A DNA stretch of 45,665 nt from Anaerophaga thermohalophila str. Valhall (GCF_000250735.1 NZ_AHZV01000206.1:1-45665), one strand, 5' to 3'. Shown: positions 1-8,279, counted from the stretch's first letter. Notes: generated by a model from the sequence alone, not told the origin. A program made the numbers and translations.

Positions 1-272
1 ATTACATAGCAAAATTGTCCTTTTTATTCCATAAACGACAATTACTTCTATAGTCTATTATATTGGAAAAATTCCAGCCATTCTCCTTTTTTAAAACAAA
101 AACGAGTTCGGTCAAAATTTTTTACTTATCTCAAAGTTAATAATTTGATTTTAAAAAAATTATTTTTCAGTCAGAAGATAAAATCCCGGCAGAAAGAAAG
201 TTTTGAGAACGAAGGGTTGTATCATCTCATTTTCCTGTTTCAATTATCGTTTCTGTTTGGCTTAGCAGGTGT
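1..272. other. AT-rich intergenic stretch, nothing recognised
   Basis: No open frame of credible length, RNA gene or repeat family member is visible in this AT-rich stretch. It ends at the 6-bp duplication that flanks the first mobile repeat. Confidence 0.6.
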
Positions 273-278
273 TATATA

Positions 279-476
279 GTGCCAGCAAGAAAACTCCTGT
301 TTTTTTAGGTGTGCTTGATAAGAAAGCGTCAGGTACAAGGCGGGCGATGACTGAAAAACAGGAGTCCCGAGTGTGCTTTTTGTTGGTTTTTAGTTAAAAA
401 ACCTTACAAAAGCTACTTCGGGATGACTGTTTTGAAGGCAAGCCCAACGCAGCAATTGGCGTTTTCTTGCAAGCAC
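279..476 (+). mobile_element. 198-bp MITE-like element related to family A
   Basis: Ends are imperfect inverted repeats: GTGCCAGCAAGAAAAC on the left and GTTTTCTTGCAAGCAC on the right. It is flanked on both sides by TATATA (273-278 and 477-482), a 6-bp direct repeat. Termini (GTG/CAC) and target form match family A, but most of the interior differs. The central part (about 362-428) is a nested hairpin, TCCCGA...TCGGGA, with a T-rich/A-rich stem inside. The same cassette occurs inside the family A copy at 7259-7487. No protein is encoded, so any movement would need a transposase supplied elsewhere. Confidence 0.75.
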
Positions 477-529
477 TATATAGGGGAAAGTATAACCTTA
501 CGTTGATGTTGTCTTGCAAAGGCCATATA

Positions 530-691
530 GTGCGTGTCTATAAACTCGCAAAAATTCTCACAATATGTGTGTCTGTTCAGAAAGTGCCGGTTGCAAGGCT
601 TGCGAAGCCGCCAAAACCGGAGTTTACTTTTCGTAAATGAGTATTTTGGCGGCGAGTGTAATACAGCAAATGGTACTTTATGGACAGACAC
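530..691 (-). mobile_element. Family A element, copy 1 (GCCGCC type)
   Basis: Full-length 162-bp copy in reverse orientation: it starts GTGCGTGTCTATAAACTCGC and ends GGACAGACAC. The inner stem is of the GCCGCCAAAA/TTTTGGCGGC class with a TTTAC-GAAAA-GTAAA apical hairpin. The flanks are CATATA and TATCTA, not an identical duplication, so this copy may have recombined or its flanks may have changed. An open frame across it is only the translated repeat. Confidence 0.8.
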
Positions 692-770
692 TATCTAATC
701 ATCATATTCCTTGCACAGAAACTCCTTTGATGTTAACTTTAACAGTGAACCCGGAAAATCAATATTTATC

Positions 771-1781
771 ATGAAGGAAGTTCTGTTGTACGAAAAGCTG
801 GGAGACAAAAAAGTCAAATGCAACCTTTGTGCGCATCATTGTAAAATAAACCCCGGCAAACAAGGAATTTGCAAGGTAAGGGAAAACATTGACGGTACAC
901 TGTACACAAAAGTTTACGGACGTACCATTGCCCGTCATATTGACCCCATCGAAAAAAAACCACTCTATCACTTTTATCCCGGTTCCAGTGCCTTTTCTAT
1001 TGGCACACCCGGATGTAACTTCCATTGTGATTTTTGCCAGAACTGTGAAATATCGCAAGTCGTTAATGAGCAGATACTGGAAATGGGACATTCGGCCACG
1101 CCAGAAGAAATTGCAGAATCAGCACTTCAATCGGGGTGCAAAAGTATTGCATATACTTATACCGAACCTACCATCTTTTTTGAATACAGCTATGACATTG
1201 CCAGACTGGCACATAAAAAGGGCATAAAAAATGTGTATGTCTCCAATGGCTTCATGACGGCGGAAATGCTTGATATGATCGAACCATATCTGGATGCCAT
1301 AAATATAGATTTGAAAGCCTTTAAGGACGAGACTTACCGGAAATTAATGGGCGGCCGCCTGGAGCCCGTGCTAAATTCGTTGCGAAAAGTGGCAAAAACT
1401 GATATCTGGCTCGAGGTTACCAGCCTTATTATTCCCGGAGTAAACGACAGTCCGCATGAACTGCACGAGATGGCGCACTTTGTGGCCGACGAACTGGGGA
1501 CGGATGTCCCGTGGCACATTAGCCGGTTTTTTCCGGGTTATAAAATGAACGATGTGCCGCCAACCCCCATGAGCACTTTGCTTAAAGCAAAACAGGCAGG
1601 CGTTGAAGCAGGACTGAATTACATTTACCTGGGCAATGTTCCATCGGCTTCCGACCAAAACACTTATTGTCCGCGCTGCAATGCCTTATTGATTGAACGC
1701 ATGGGATATAATATTTTGTCGTATAACATTGAAAACGGACAATGCCCTGAATGTAGAACGAAAATAGCGATAGTAGACTAA
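771..1781 (+). CDS. amrS: AmmeMemoRadiSam-type radical SAM enzyme (AmrS)
   Basis: Protein of 336 residues. The radical SAM cluster motif is in GCNFHCDFCQNC (about residues 82-93), where CxxxCxxC binds the 4Fe-4S cluster. The N-terminus carries CNLCAHHC and the C-terminus two CxxC pairs (YCPRC, QCPEC), a layout typical of the AmrS branch of PflA-like enzymes. Members usually accompany AMMECR1 and Memo proteins; neither partner gene is in this window and the substrate is not known. I start at 771 because MKEVLLYEKLG begins the conserved region; an upstream in-frame ATG at 711 adds 20 unconserved residues. The stop codon lies inside the target duplication of the following repeat. Confidence 0.88.
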   Translation: MKEVLLYEKLGDKKVKCNLCAHHCKINPGKQGICKVRENIDGTLYTKVYGRTIARHIDPIEKKPLYHFYPGSSAFSIGTPGCNFHCDFCQNCEISQVVNEQILEMGHSATPEEIAESALQSGCKSIAYTYTEPTIFFEYSYDIARLAHKKGIKNVYVSNGFMTAEMLDMIEPYLDAINIDLKAFKDETYRKLMGGRLEPVLNSLRKVAKTDIWLEVTSLIIPGVNDSPHELHEMAHFVADELGTDVPWHISRFFPGYKMNDVPPTPMSTLLKAKQAGVEAGLNYIYLGNVPSASDQNTYCPRCNALLIERMGYNILSYNIENGQCPECRTKIAIVD

Positions 1782-1784
1782 CTC

Positions 1785-1947
1785 GTGTCTGTCCATAAAG
1801 TGCCATTTACTGTGTTACGCTCGTCCGAAAATGACTCATTAACGATGAGTAAACTCCCTGTTTTCGGACTTCGCAAGCCTTGTAAATGACACTTTCTGAA
1901 CAGACACATGATAAGTAGGAAACTTTTCATACTTTATAGACAGGCAC
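1785..1947 (+). mobile_element. Family A element, copy 2 (GTCCGA type)
   Basis: 163-bp copy with GTGTCTGTCC at the left and GACAGGCAC at the right. Flanked by TAACTC at 1779-1784 and 1948-1953. The left duplication holds the TAA stop of amrS; the right one holds most of the TGA stop of the convergent lamin-tail gene. Removing the element and one duplication puts the two stop codons one base apart. The inner stem is GTCCGAAAA/TTTTCGGAC and the outer stem pairs CATTTAC with GTAAATG. Confidence 0.9.
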
Positions 1948-1951
1948 TAAC

Positions 1952-4306
1952 TCATTTTCGCCGGGTTCCCAAAACACAACTTTCTTTATACTCGCGAACA
2001 TTCCCATCAGGATCGAAAACCCTGGCCCAGATGATGTAAATTCCCGGTGAGGCTTGTGTGTGTTGATCTGTAATGCCATCCCAGGCGATTTCTCCCGAAA
2101 CATTCAGGGTTTGATTATTGATGAGTTGTCTCACCTGTTGCCCGTCAGCATCATAAACAATAAACGTTCCTTTCTGGCCGGGTTTGTCGAAAGTATAAGA
2201 AATAATCAATTGATCGTCAACGCCATCGAGATCGGGAGTAAAAATTTCAGGTGACAGACTGAACAAGCGGTTAGTTTTCTGCTGCGTTTTTGCAACGAAC
2301 TGTGAATTTTCCGCTGCAGGTGTTCCGTAACCGGCTGTTGAAGCAGCTGAATGCCACATCATCGGGTTATTGGAAGGGCCGTCGTAACTTGTCCGCTCCA
2401 AAGCAATGCCCCTGGTTTCAGACAACAAATCAAAGTGCATATCGGGCGAATAATCAAAACGATCGATGATTTCTCCGTTCAGATGAGTTAAAAATACCGT
2501 TCCGCCTTCGTTTACATAATTTGGAAGCTCCGGGAATTCTTTTAAATCATCCGGAGAAGTACAATCAAAATGGTTTTTTACCCATTCGGCATCATTGGTA
2601 AAACATAAATACTGACCCGGCAAAAACCAGCGAATCCTGTCCGAAAGCGGGAACAATGCTTCAGGCGTTTCATCATCAACGGCACGTGCAAGACAAATAC
2701 TATCGAGCGACGCAATGTGAACAGACCGGTTGAATAACTCTACATAATCGCATCCTTCTGCAGGCGGATCAAATAGCAATTCATTAATTACTATATCAAA
2801 ACTATCTATTCGTCCGGGAAGGCCGAACAAAAGAGACTCCTGTCCTGAATAAATGTTTCCGGCCAAATCGGTGATCCCCGTTGCAATGGTCAACTCTTCA
2901 ACTGTATGAGGCGTCAGGCTGCGCTCAAATAAAATCTTCAGCTTATCACCAAAGACACTGTCACGTATTATTCCGTCTATATCTTCTTCCTTTAGTGAGA
3001 AATCGTTTCTCCCTGCATCAACAGAAGTATGGGTCAGTGGTTCGCCAAAATCGAGTACCAGTACAGAATCACTCTCCAGCCATGCATCGATGAGTTCCGG
3101 CGAAAAAATATCAGGATTAGGAGCAGCCACCGAATTTGGCATGCCCGGAGTGCCACCCTGATCATCAATGCTGTAAGCCCAGTTCATAATCTGTCCCGAC
3201 AAATTTTCTGTATCAATTATCTCCATCGACCAGCCACCCTGTTGTTTAAAACTGCTTCCGTCAGGTAAAGCCGGAAAACGGAATGCTGCGACGACTTTGC
3301 CTGATGGATTTTTTAACACCAGTTCTCCACCGGAGTTGGTCAATGCATGCCACTTATCAAGTAAAAGAGCGTTCGCAAAGGATACTTCAGCGCTTCCGGT
3401 AAGGACAACATATTCATCCGGAAAAAGAAGATATTCGGGCAATCCGGATTGTTTCCCGTTAACATACAAGGTCATGTTTTTCAGATCGACAGGTAAATCA
3501 GAACGGTTATATAACTCCAGATATTCTGCATCAGGCAATAAGGCAGGCGGAGAGGGATCGTGCATAATCTCGGAGAACACAATATCATAAGGGGCAGCTT
3601 CGTGATAGTATAAAGAGTATGGGCCAACGGGGACCGTATCGCCATTGGGGAGTATCAAATTCTCCAAATAGCAGGTGATCTCCTCGGCATCAGGAAGATT
3701 TTCATTCAGTGTGAGCCGGTATACATCTTCTTCAAATTCGGTAATTTCATCCACCCGGATATCCGGGGCCTCAATTCTAAAATGATGGGGCTGTAGTAAT
3801 CCGCCGGGAAACGAAAGGTTGAATTCTATAAAAACATCACGATAACTCCCGGCATAAAAACCGGTAACGCGAGGAGGAGAATAGGTAAAAGTCAGAGTAG
3901 TATCTTCCATACAGGCGCCGTTTACATCGCACCATCCGGAAATGATTATGTGCCCATCGTTGATGTCGGGCAAAGCATCCTTTAATTTTACAACTACGCC
4001 TGAAGAATCTTCTGAATAGCTGATCTCCTGCAACAGCGGGAACTCAAAGTCGATGCCTTTAAGCCCTGGCTGAGAGAAGGAGGCAGAAACAGCCTCGGAA
4101 AAAGAAATATTGAGCGTGTGACCATTCTCAATTTCCATATCCCGGATTACCGGAGGTATGGTGTCCATATATTCCCGGCCGGAGACCGTCATCGAACCGA
4201 AATAAAATTTGTCGCTCCGGGTTTTTGTATAATGACAGCAGAGACCAAAAAACTCGGACAAAAAAGCCAAACCGGCTATTTGCCTCCCCTTCCTTTTGCC
4301 AGCCAT
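1952..4306 (-). CDS. Lamin-tail domain surface protein, main part (frameshifted gene)
   Basis: Long frame (784 codons) holding two lamin-tail-like domains, beginning near YDIVFSEIMHDPSPP and FDIVINELLFDPPAEG, each with the YLELYNRS/YVELFNRS strand. The C-terminus is an FlgD-like Ig fold (FSLSPEIFTPDLDGVDD ... GIYIIWARVFDPDG), common at the end of exported Bacteroidota proteins. The first residues (MAGKRKGRQ) are an artefact: the domain FFGLCCHYTKTRSDKFYF continues the upstream frame 4128-4799, so the real gene spans 1952-4799. Role probably in the envelope or outside the cell; target unknown. Confidence 0.75.
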   Translation of the reverse strand: MAGKRKGRQIAGLAFLSEFFGLCCHYTKTRSDKFYFGSMTVSGREYMDTIPPVIRDMEIENGHTLNISFSEAVSASFSQPGLKGIDFEFPLLQEISYSEDSSGVVVKLKDALPDINDGHIIISGWCDVNGACMEDTTLTFTYSPPRVTGFYAGSYRDVFIEFNLSFPGGLLQPHHFRIEAPDIRVDEITEFEEDVYRLTLNENLPDAEEITCYLENLILPNGDTVPVGPYSLYYHEAAPYDIVFSEIMHDPSPPALLPDAEYLELYNRSDLPVDLKNMTLYVNGKQSGLPEYLLFPDEYVVLTGSAEVSFANALLLDKWHALTNSGGELVLKNPSGKVVAAFRFPALPDGSSFKQQGGWSMEIIDTENLSGQIMNWAYSIDDQGGTPGMPNSVAAPNPDIFSPELIDAWLESDSVLVLDFGEPLTHTSVDAGRNDFSLKEEDIDGIIRDSVFGDKLKILFERSLTPHTVEELTIATGITDLAGNIYSGQESLLFGLPGRIDSFDIVINELLFDPPAEGCDYVELFNRSVHIASLDSICLARAVDDETPEALFPLSDRIRWFLPGQYLCFTNDAEWVKNHFDCTSPDDLKEFPELPNYVNEGGTVFLTHLNGEIIDRFDYSPDMHFDLLSETRGIALERTSYDGPSNNPMMWHSAASTAGYGTPAAENSQFVAKTQQKTNRLFSLSPEIFTPDLDGVDDQLIISYTFDKPGQKGTFIVYDADGQQVRQLINNQTLNVSGEIAWDGITDQHTQASPGIYIIWARVFDPDGNVREYKESCVLGTRRK

Positions 4307-4799
4307 CGCCAGTGTTTACCTCCAGCACCCAGTGACCACCTTTAGCCCGGGTTACCCTGATATCCACATCAACTGTACTCACATTCAGCAAATCTTCAGT
4401 TCCTTCTATCAACAAGCGCTCTTCCCCACTCCGGCGTTCCCAAAGTGAAATATTATCGTTTGAAGTTCCGGCAACCAGATAAAAACCATTCTCAAAATCC
4501 GCTTCCCCGTCGGTAGCAAGATAAATCTGCAAATAGTTGGAAGAGGACGGGTTAAAATCCATCCTTACTGAAATCTCCCAGACAGCATCCTCAAAGGCAA
4601 CCGAAGGATGATGAAGAAAAGCCTCGCCGGCTTCTTCCGGGGCGTTCAGCCTGAGCATTTGTTGTCCGGTGTCCCAGGTAAAAAGCGAAGTATCGCCACT
4701 CCAGGACTCTGGAAAATCGTCAAAAGAAAAAGAAAAAATATTTTCCGGAAGGAAAAATAAGAATACAAAGAACAGATTGTAGTAAAGATTTGGTTTCAT
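4128..4799 (-). CDS. Lamin-tail domain surface protein, N-terminal part (frameshifted gene)
   Basis: Carries the signal peptide (MKPNLYYNLFFVFLFFLPENIFS) and a concanavalin-like domain ending WVLEVNTGDGWQKEGEA. After this point the frame turns into unconserved sequence, while the expected continuation is found in the frame of 1952-4306. The switch lies between about 4265 and 4295, where the minus strand has GGGG (4286-4289). The total length 1952-4799 leaves remainder 1 on division by 3, which fits one extra base. Only the part up to about 4285 is real coding sequence in this frame. Either a decayed gene or a homopolymer error. Confidence 0.65.
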   Translation of the reverse strand: MKPNLYYNLFFVFLFFLPENIFSFSFDDFPESWSGDTSLFTWDTGQQMLRLNAPEEAGEAFLHHPSVAFEDAVWEISVRMDFNPSSSNYLQIYLATDGEADFENGFYLVAGTSNDNISLWERRSGEERLLIEGTEDLLNVSTVDVDIRVTRAKGGHWVLEVNTGDGWQKEGEANSRFGFFVRVFWSLLSLYKNPERQILFRFDDGLRPGIYGHHTSGNPGYGN

Positions 4800-4881
4800 T
4801 TGATTAGGGTTTATTACTTAAATGTTTTAATTTTGTGGCAATTGTAAAAATAGTAAGCCCGCTTTTGAAAAACTTTAATTA

Positions 4882-5044
4882 GTGTCTGTCCATAAAATGC
4901 CATTTACTGTGTTACGCTCGTCCGAAAATTACTCATTTACGAAAAGTAAACTCCGTATTTTCGGACTTCGCAAGCCTTGTAAATGACACTTTCTGAACAG
5001 ACACATGACCAGACACAAGTTTTGCGTAATTTATAGACAAGCAC
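4882..5044 (+). mobile_element. Family A element, copy 3 (GTCCGA type)
   Basis: 163-bp copy between TAATTA at 4876-4881 and TAATTA at 5045-5050. It is followed without spacer by copy 4, so the two share the middle TAATTA. Confidence 0.88.
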
Positions 5045-5050
5045 TAATTA

Positions 5051-5212
5051 GTGTCTGTCCATAAAGTACCATTTGCTGTGTTACGCTTGCCGCCAAAATA
5101 CTCATTTACGTGTAGTAAACTGCGTTTTTGACGGCTTCGCAAGCCTTGCAACCGGCACCTTCTGAACAGACACACAGATTGTGGAAATTTTTGCGAGTTT
5201 ATAGACAAGCAC
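5051..5212 (+). mobile_element. Family A element, copy 4 (GCCGCC type)
   Basis: 162-bp copy, same orientation as copy 3, between TAATTA at 5045-5050 and 5213-5218. It belongs to the other stem class, so the tandem pair was not made by simple duplication of one element. The apical loop here is GTGTA between TTTAC and GTAAA. Confidence 0.88.
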
Positions 5213-5261
5213 TAATTAACCGACAACTGTGAAAGTTTAACAGAGTATTGTAAAGTAATAT

Positions 5262-5345
5262 TTGTTGCGTTTGGCTTGCAAACGGCACTTTACGGACAGA
5301 CACAAATTTTGATTGTCTGTAAACTCGCAAAAATTTTCACAACAT
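5262..5345 (-). repeat. Family A remnants (junction of two decayed reverse copies)
   Basis: The stretch reads GGCTTGCAAACGG...GGACAGACAC (right end of a reverse-oriented copy, ending at 5303), then about 10 bases, then TGTCTGTAAACTCGCAAAAA (left end of another reverse copy), cut off near 5345. It appears to be a decayed tandem pair just upstream of asd. Confidence 0.5.
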
Positions 5346-5410
5346 ATGTGTAACAAACCCGTTTTTGCAATTTATAAATATTTTCTCAAAGTAACACAAA
5401 ATATATTCAC

Positions 5411-6421
5411 ATGAGAGTAGCTATAGTAGGAGCCAGCGGAGCAGTAGGACAGGAATTTTTAAACATCCTTGAGAAAAGGGATTTCCCCATGGATGAACTG
5501 GTATTGTTCGGGTCATCACGAAGCGCGGGGAAAAAGTATACTTTCAAAGGGAAAGAGCTGGTTGTTAAAGAACTTCAGCACAACGACGATTTTAAAGATA
5601 TTGATATTGCACTCACCAGTGCCGGGGCAAGCACATCCAAAGAATTTGCAGAAACCATTACCAGGCATGGTACGGTAATGATTGATAACTCGAGTGCCTT
5701 TCGTCTGGATGATGATGTACCATTGGTTGTTCCGGAAGTTAATGCAACAGACTGTGCCAACAGGCCACGTAACATTATTGCCAATCCCAATTGTACAACC
5801 ATCCAGATGGTGGTTGCCCTGAAAGCCATTGAGGACGTTTCTCACATCCGCCGGGTGCATGTTGCCACATATCAGGCTGCAAGCGGTGCAGGTGCTACCG
5901 GTATGGCAGAACTGGAAGAACAGTTTCGTCAGATTGTAAAAGGAGAAAAACCCACGGTACAGAAATTTGTACATCAGCTGGCAATGAATATCATTCCCCA
6001 CGTCGATGTATTCACCGAAAACGGATACACCAAAGAAGAGATGAAGATGTTCAATGAGACCAGAAAAATAATGCATTCCGATGTTCAGGTGAGCGCTATG
6101 TGCGTACGCATTCCTATTCTCAGAGCCCACTCAGAAGCTATCTGGGTGGAAACAGAACGACCGGTCAGTGTGGAAGAAGCAAGAGAAGCCTTTAATAAAG
6201 CTACCGGCATAAAAGTCCTTGATGATCCCGATAATAATGAGTACCCGATGCCATTGTATCTGTCGGGTGAGGATGAAGTATACGTGGGACGTATTCGTGC
6301 CGATCTGGCCAATCCCAACGGCCTCACATTCTGGGCTGTGGCAGACCAGATACGAAAAGGGGCAGCGCTGAATGCCATCCAGATCGCTGAATATATGATT
6401 AAAGAAGGGCTGGTAAGATAA
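5411..6421 (+). CDS. asd: Aspartate-semialdehyde dehydrogenase
   Basis: Reduces aspartyl-4-phosphate to aspartate semialdehyde with NADPH, the branch step to lysine/diaminopimelate, threonine and methionine. The 336-residue length is normal. The N-terminal [10 protein letters not shown] is the NADP-binding loop, NPNCTTIQ holds the catalytic cysteine (about residue 129), and [12 protein letters not shown] follows in the catalytic domain. The gene stands alone; upstream is a cluster of family A repeats ending about 65 bp before the ATG. No clear Shine-Dalgarno, as is usual in this phylum. Confidence 0.95.
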   Translation: MRVAIVGASGAVGQEFLNILEKRDFPMDELVLFGSSRSAGKKYTFKGKELVVKELQHNDDFKDIDIALTSAGASTSKEFAETITRHGTVMIDNSSAFRLDDDVPLVVPEVNATDCANRPRNIIANPNCTTIQMVVALKAIEDVSHIRRVHVATYQAASGAGATGMAELEEQFRQIVKGEKPTVQKFVHQLAMNIIPHVDVFTENGYTKEEMKMFNETRKIMHSDVQVSAMCVRIPILRAHSEAIWVETERPVSVEEAREAFNKATGIKVLDDPDNNEYPMPLYLSGEDEVYVGRIRADLANPNGLTFWAVADQIRKGAALNAIQIAEYMIKEGLVR

Positions 6422-6547
6422 CAGCTGCCTGCAGGCAGAAGCCACAGAGCAGAGAGCATGGAGCGTGGGGTAAAGAGTAAAGGTGATAAGGTGATAAGGT
6501 AAAGGGGCAGGAGGGTAAAATGGTGGAATGCTGAAAGATTCTTCCGT

Positions 6548-6751
6548 TTATGATCCTTCTCTCAAAACATATCCAACGGTCGGAATATTTTCAATTTTAA
6601 TGACAGGGTCACTTTTCAGATACCGCCTGAGTTTACTGATGAATACATCGAGGCTGCGGCCGTGAAAATAGTCAACATCTCCCCACAGATGCATGAGGAT
6701 TTCTTCGCGCTTTACCAGTTGATTTCTCCGCTCGCATAGCATACTAAGCAC
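6548..6751 (-). CDS. OmpR-family response regulator, C-terminal fragment (frameshifted gene)
   Basis: Encodes the second half of a winged-helix DNA-binding domain: LVKREEILMHLWGD, the recognition helix region SLDVFISKLRRYL and the wing IENIPTVGYVL. It continues the receiver frame 6712-7248 after a one-base shift. The intact product would be about 233 residues, the standard OmpR/PhoB length. See the N-terminal part for the shift site. Confidence 0.7.
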   Translation of the reverse strand: MLSMLCERRNQLVKREEILMHLWGDVDYFHGRSLDVFISKLRRYLKSDPVIKIENIPTVGYVLREGS

Positions 6752-7248
6752 TTCGCATTCACGACGGGTGAGACGTTGAACTTCGCTCCCGTTTTTAGCA
6801 GCTGATGGTTAAAATCGAACGAAAAACGGCCCAGAAAGATAACAGAATCCTGTTCGCCGAAAGTTGAAGGGATATTAAGCCGTCGAGTTACCGCTCTGAT
6901 ACGCCATACCAGTTCGTCAGGATCGAAGGGTTTAACGAGATAATCATCGACACCCAGATCAAAAGCTTTCTGTTTATCCTCTTTGTGATCGCGCCTGGTA
7001 ATAATAATAACAGGGATTCTTTTATCCCTTCTTCTTACCCGTTCGGTGAGTGTGAAACCATCAATTCCGGGAAGCATGAGATCGAAAATGCAGAAATTAA
7101 ACCGGCCGTTACAAAACGCTTCAAAAGCCTGATCGCCATCGGAACAATGCATAGCATCATATCCGAAGGATTTAAGGTGCCTGGTGAGTTCTTTGCCCAG
7201 AGGGAAATCGTCCTCAACCAGCAGGATATTTAGTAAACCATAATCCAT
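6712..7248 (-). CDS. OmpR-family response regulator, receiver domain part (frameshifted gene)
   Basis: A CheY-like receiver: acidic pocket VEDD, phospho-acceptor Asp at about residue 56 (FDLMLPG), Thr in IIIT and Lys in LVKPF (about 106). It then enters the start of the effector domain (FLGRFSFDFNHQLLKTG), after which the frame is lost. Conserved LTRRECEVLSML lies in another frame. The break fits one missing G in the run at 6788-6790. I start at the ATG at 7248; the upstream in-frame TTG is not needed. No kinase gene is adjacent. Copy 5 of family A sits 5 bp before the duplication that precedes this start, probably in the leader or promoter. Confidence 0.75.
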   Translation of the reverse strand: MDYGLLNILLVEDDFPLGKELTRHLKSFGYDAMHCSDGDQAFEAFCNGRFNFCIFDLMLPGIDGFTLTERVRRRDKRIPVIIITRRDHKEDKQKAFDLGVDDYLVKPFDPDELVWRIRAVTRRLNIPSTFGEQDSVIFLGRFSFDFNHQLLKTGAKFNVSPVVNAKCLVCYASGEINW

Positions 7249-7258
7249 CAATTACTTA

Positions 7259-7487
7259 GTGCTCGTCTATAAACTCGCAAAAATTTTTATAATATGTGTG
7301 TCTGCTCAGAAAGTGTCATTTACAATGCCTGCCCCGATATCATCGGGGGGCTTGCGAAGTCCGAAAATACAGAGTCCCGAATGTGCTTTTTGTTGGTTTT
7401 TTGTTTAAAAAACCTTGCAAAATCTACTTAGGGATGAGTATTTTCGGACGAGTGTAACACAGTAAATGGCACTTTATATACAGCCAC
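7259..7487 (-). mobile_element. Family A element, copy 5, with inserted cassette
   Basis: 229 bp, flanked by TACTTA at 7253-7258 and 7488-7493. It has the normal ends (GTGCTCGTCTATAAAC on the left) and the GTCCGA stem, but two extra parts. One is a small hairpin, CCCCGATATCATCGGGG, near 7333. The other is a roughly 65-bp cassette in the apical loop (about 7372-7440), beginning AGTCCCGAATGTGCTTTTTG and ending AGGGATGAGT. The second cassette is shared with the element at 279-476. Confidence 0.85.
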
Positions 7488-7556
7488 TACTTAAACAAGG
7501 GAATGAGGCTAAGGGTTTAATCCGGTGTGCTCAGGAACCCAGAATATGGAACATTT

Positions 7557-8264
7557 CTATAATATTTTCCTTTTGGGAATGGTCGCAATGAAATCCTTTA
7601 AATAGAAAGGTTCGAAATAGGCCACATCTTCAAATCTTTTGTTATTCCAGGCATCGTTGGCCAACGATGCCATATTGCGGGCGAGCGGTCCTTCATCAGC
7701 CGGGAAGATGGCATTGGGGTGTTTCAGAGCATCCTTGCATTTCCCAGCCCCATTACCGAAAAAGAATACTCTTCGCACATCCAGAATATCACGATAGCTG
7801 TTCTCGTCGATTATGTCGGCTGAAGTCTCTCTTTTTTGTTCCATATTTTGATCAAACATAGCGGTGTAAACTTCCATCCGGCGTGCATCAATCATCGGAC
7901 AAAACCAACTCTCCCCTTCTTCAGATTCATCGGAATAACGCTTCACTACAGGCCAGGCAAGCACGGCGAGAGAAGGAATGGCAATCAAAGGTTTATCCAT
8001 TGCGAAGCAAATGCCTTTTGCTGTTGATACACCTATTCGCAAGCCGGTATAAGAACCCGGTCCGCTGCTCACAGCCACTGCATCAATATCGCTTAGATCA
8101 AGAGGCACAGCAGAATCACCAAACAACTCCTCTATAAGCACTGTCAGCCTGTTGGCATGAGAGTTACCTTCATTGTCCTGTCGTGCTGCGATCACCTTCC
8201 CGTCATTTACCAGGGCCGCCGAACAAATCGAAGTAGAAGTTTCAATACAAAGTATATACGCCAT
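7557..8264 (-). CDS. tsaB: tRNA threonylcarbamoyladenosine biosynthesis protein TsaB
   Basis: ASKHA-fold partner of TsaD in the t6A37 tRNA modification complex with TsaE. The N-terminus MAYILCIETSTSICSAAL is the phosphate-binding strand-turn, and DAVAVSSGPGSYTGLRIGVSTAKG is the family signature. 235 residues from the ATG at 8264; a longer in-frame start at 8297 adds an unconserved MVSLFLRKIYV. A TATTTTTG box lies 16-23 bp upstream. Gene stands alone between repeats. Confidence 0.92.
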   Translation of the reverse strand: MAYILCIETSTSICSAALVNDGKVIAARQDNEGNSHANRLTVLIEELFGDSAVPLDLSDIDAVAVSSGPGSYTGLRIGVSTAKGICFAMDKPLIAIPSLAVLAWPVVKRYSDESEEGESWFCPMIDARRMEVYTAMFDQNMEQKRETSADIIDENSYRDILDVRRVFFFGNGAGKCKDALKHPNAIFPADEGPLARNMASLANDAWNNKRFEDVAYFEPFYLKDFIATIPKRKIL

Positions 8265-8279
8265 CACATAAATTTTTCG

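Noticed and set aside
476-691. Open frame starting MSVHKVPFAVLHSP, with look-alikes at 10432-10677, 14555-14746, 14757-14939 and 35168-35371
   Set aside because: These are translations of family A elements. Their similarity is that of the DNA repeat; differences follow the hairpin classes and not protein constraint.
4876-5345. CRISPR-like array
   Set aside because: Repeats are 160 bp, contain internal hairpins and abut without spacers; no cas gene is present.
6548-7248. Programmed frameshift in the response regulator
   Set aside because: No slippery heptamer with a following structure was seen; the run of three Gs suggests a simple one-base loss.
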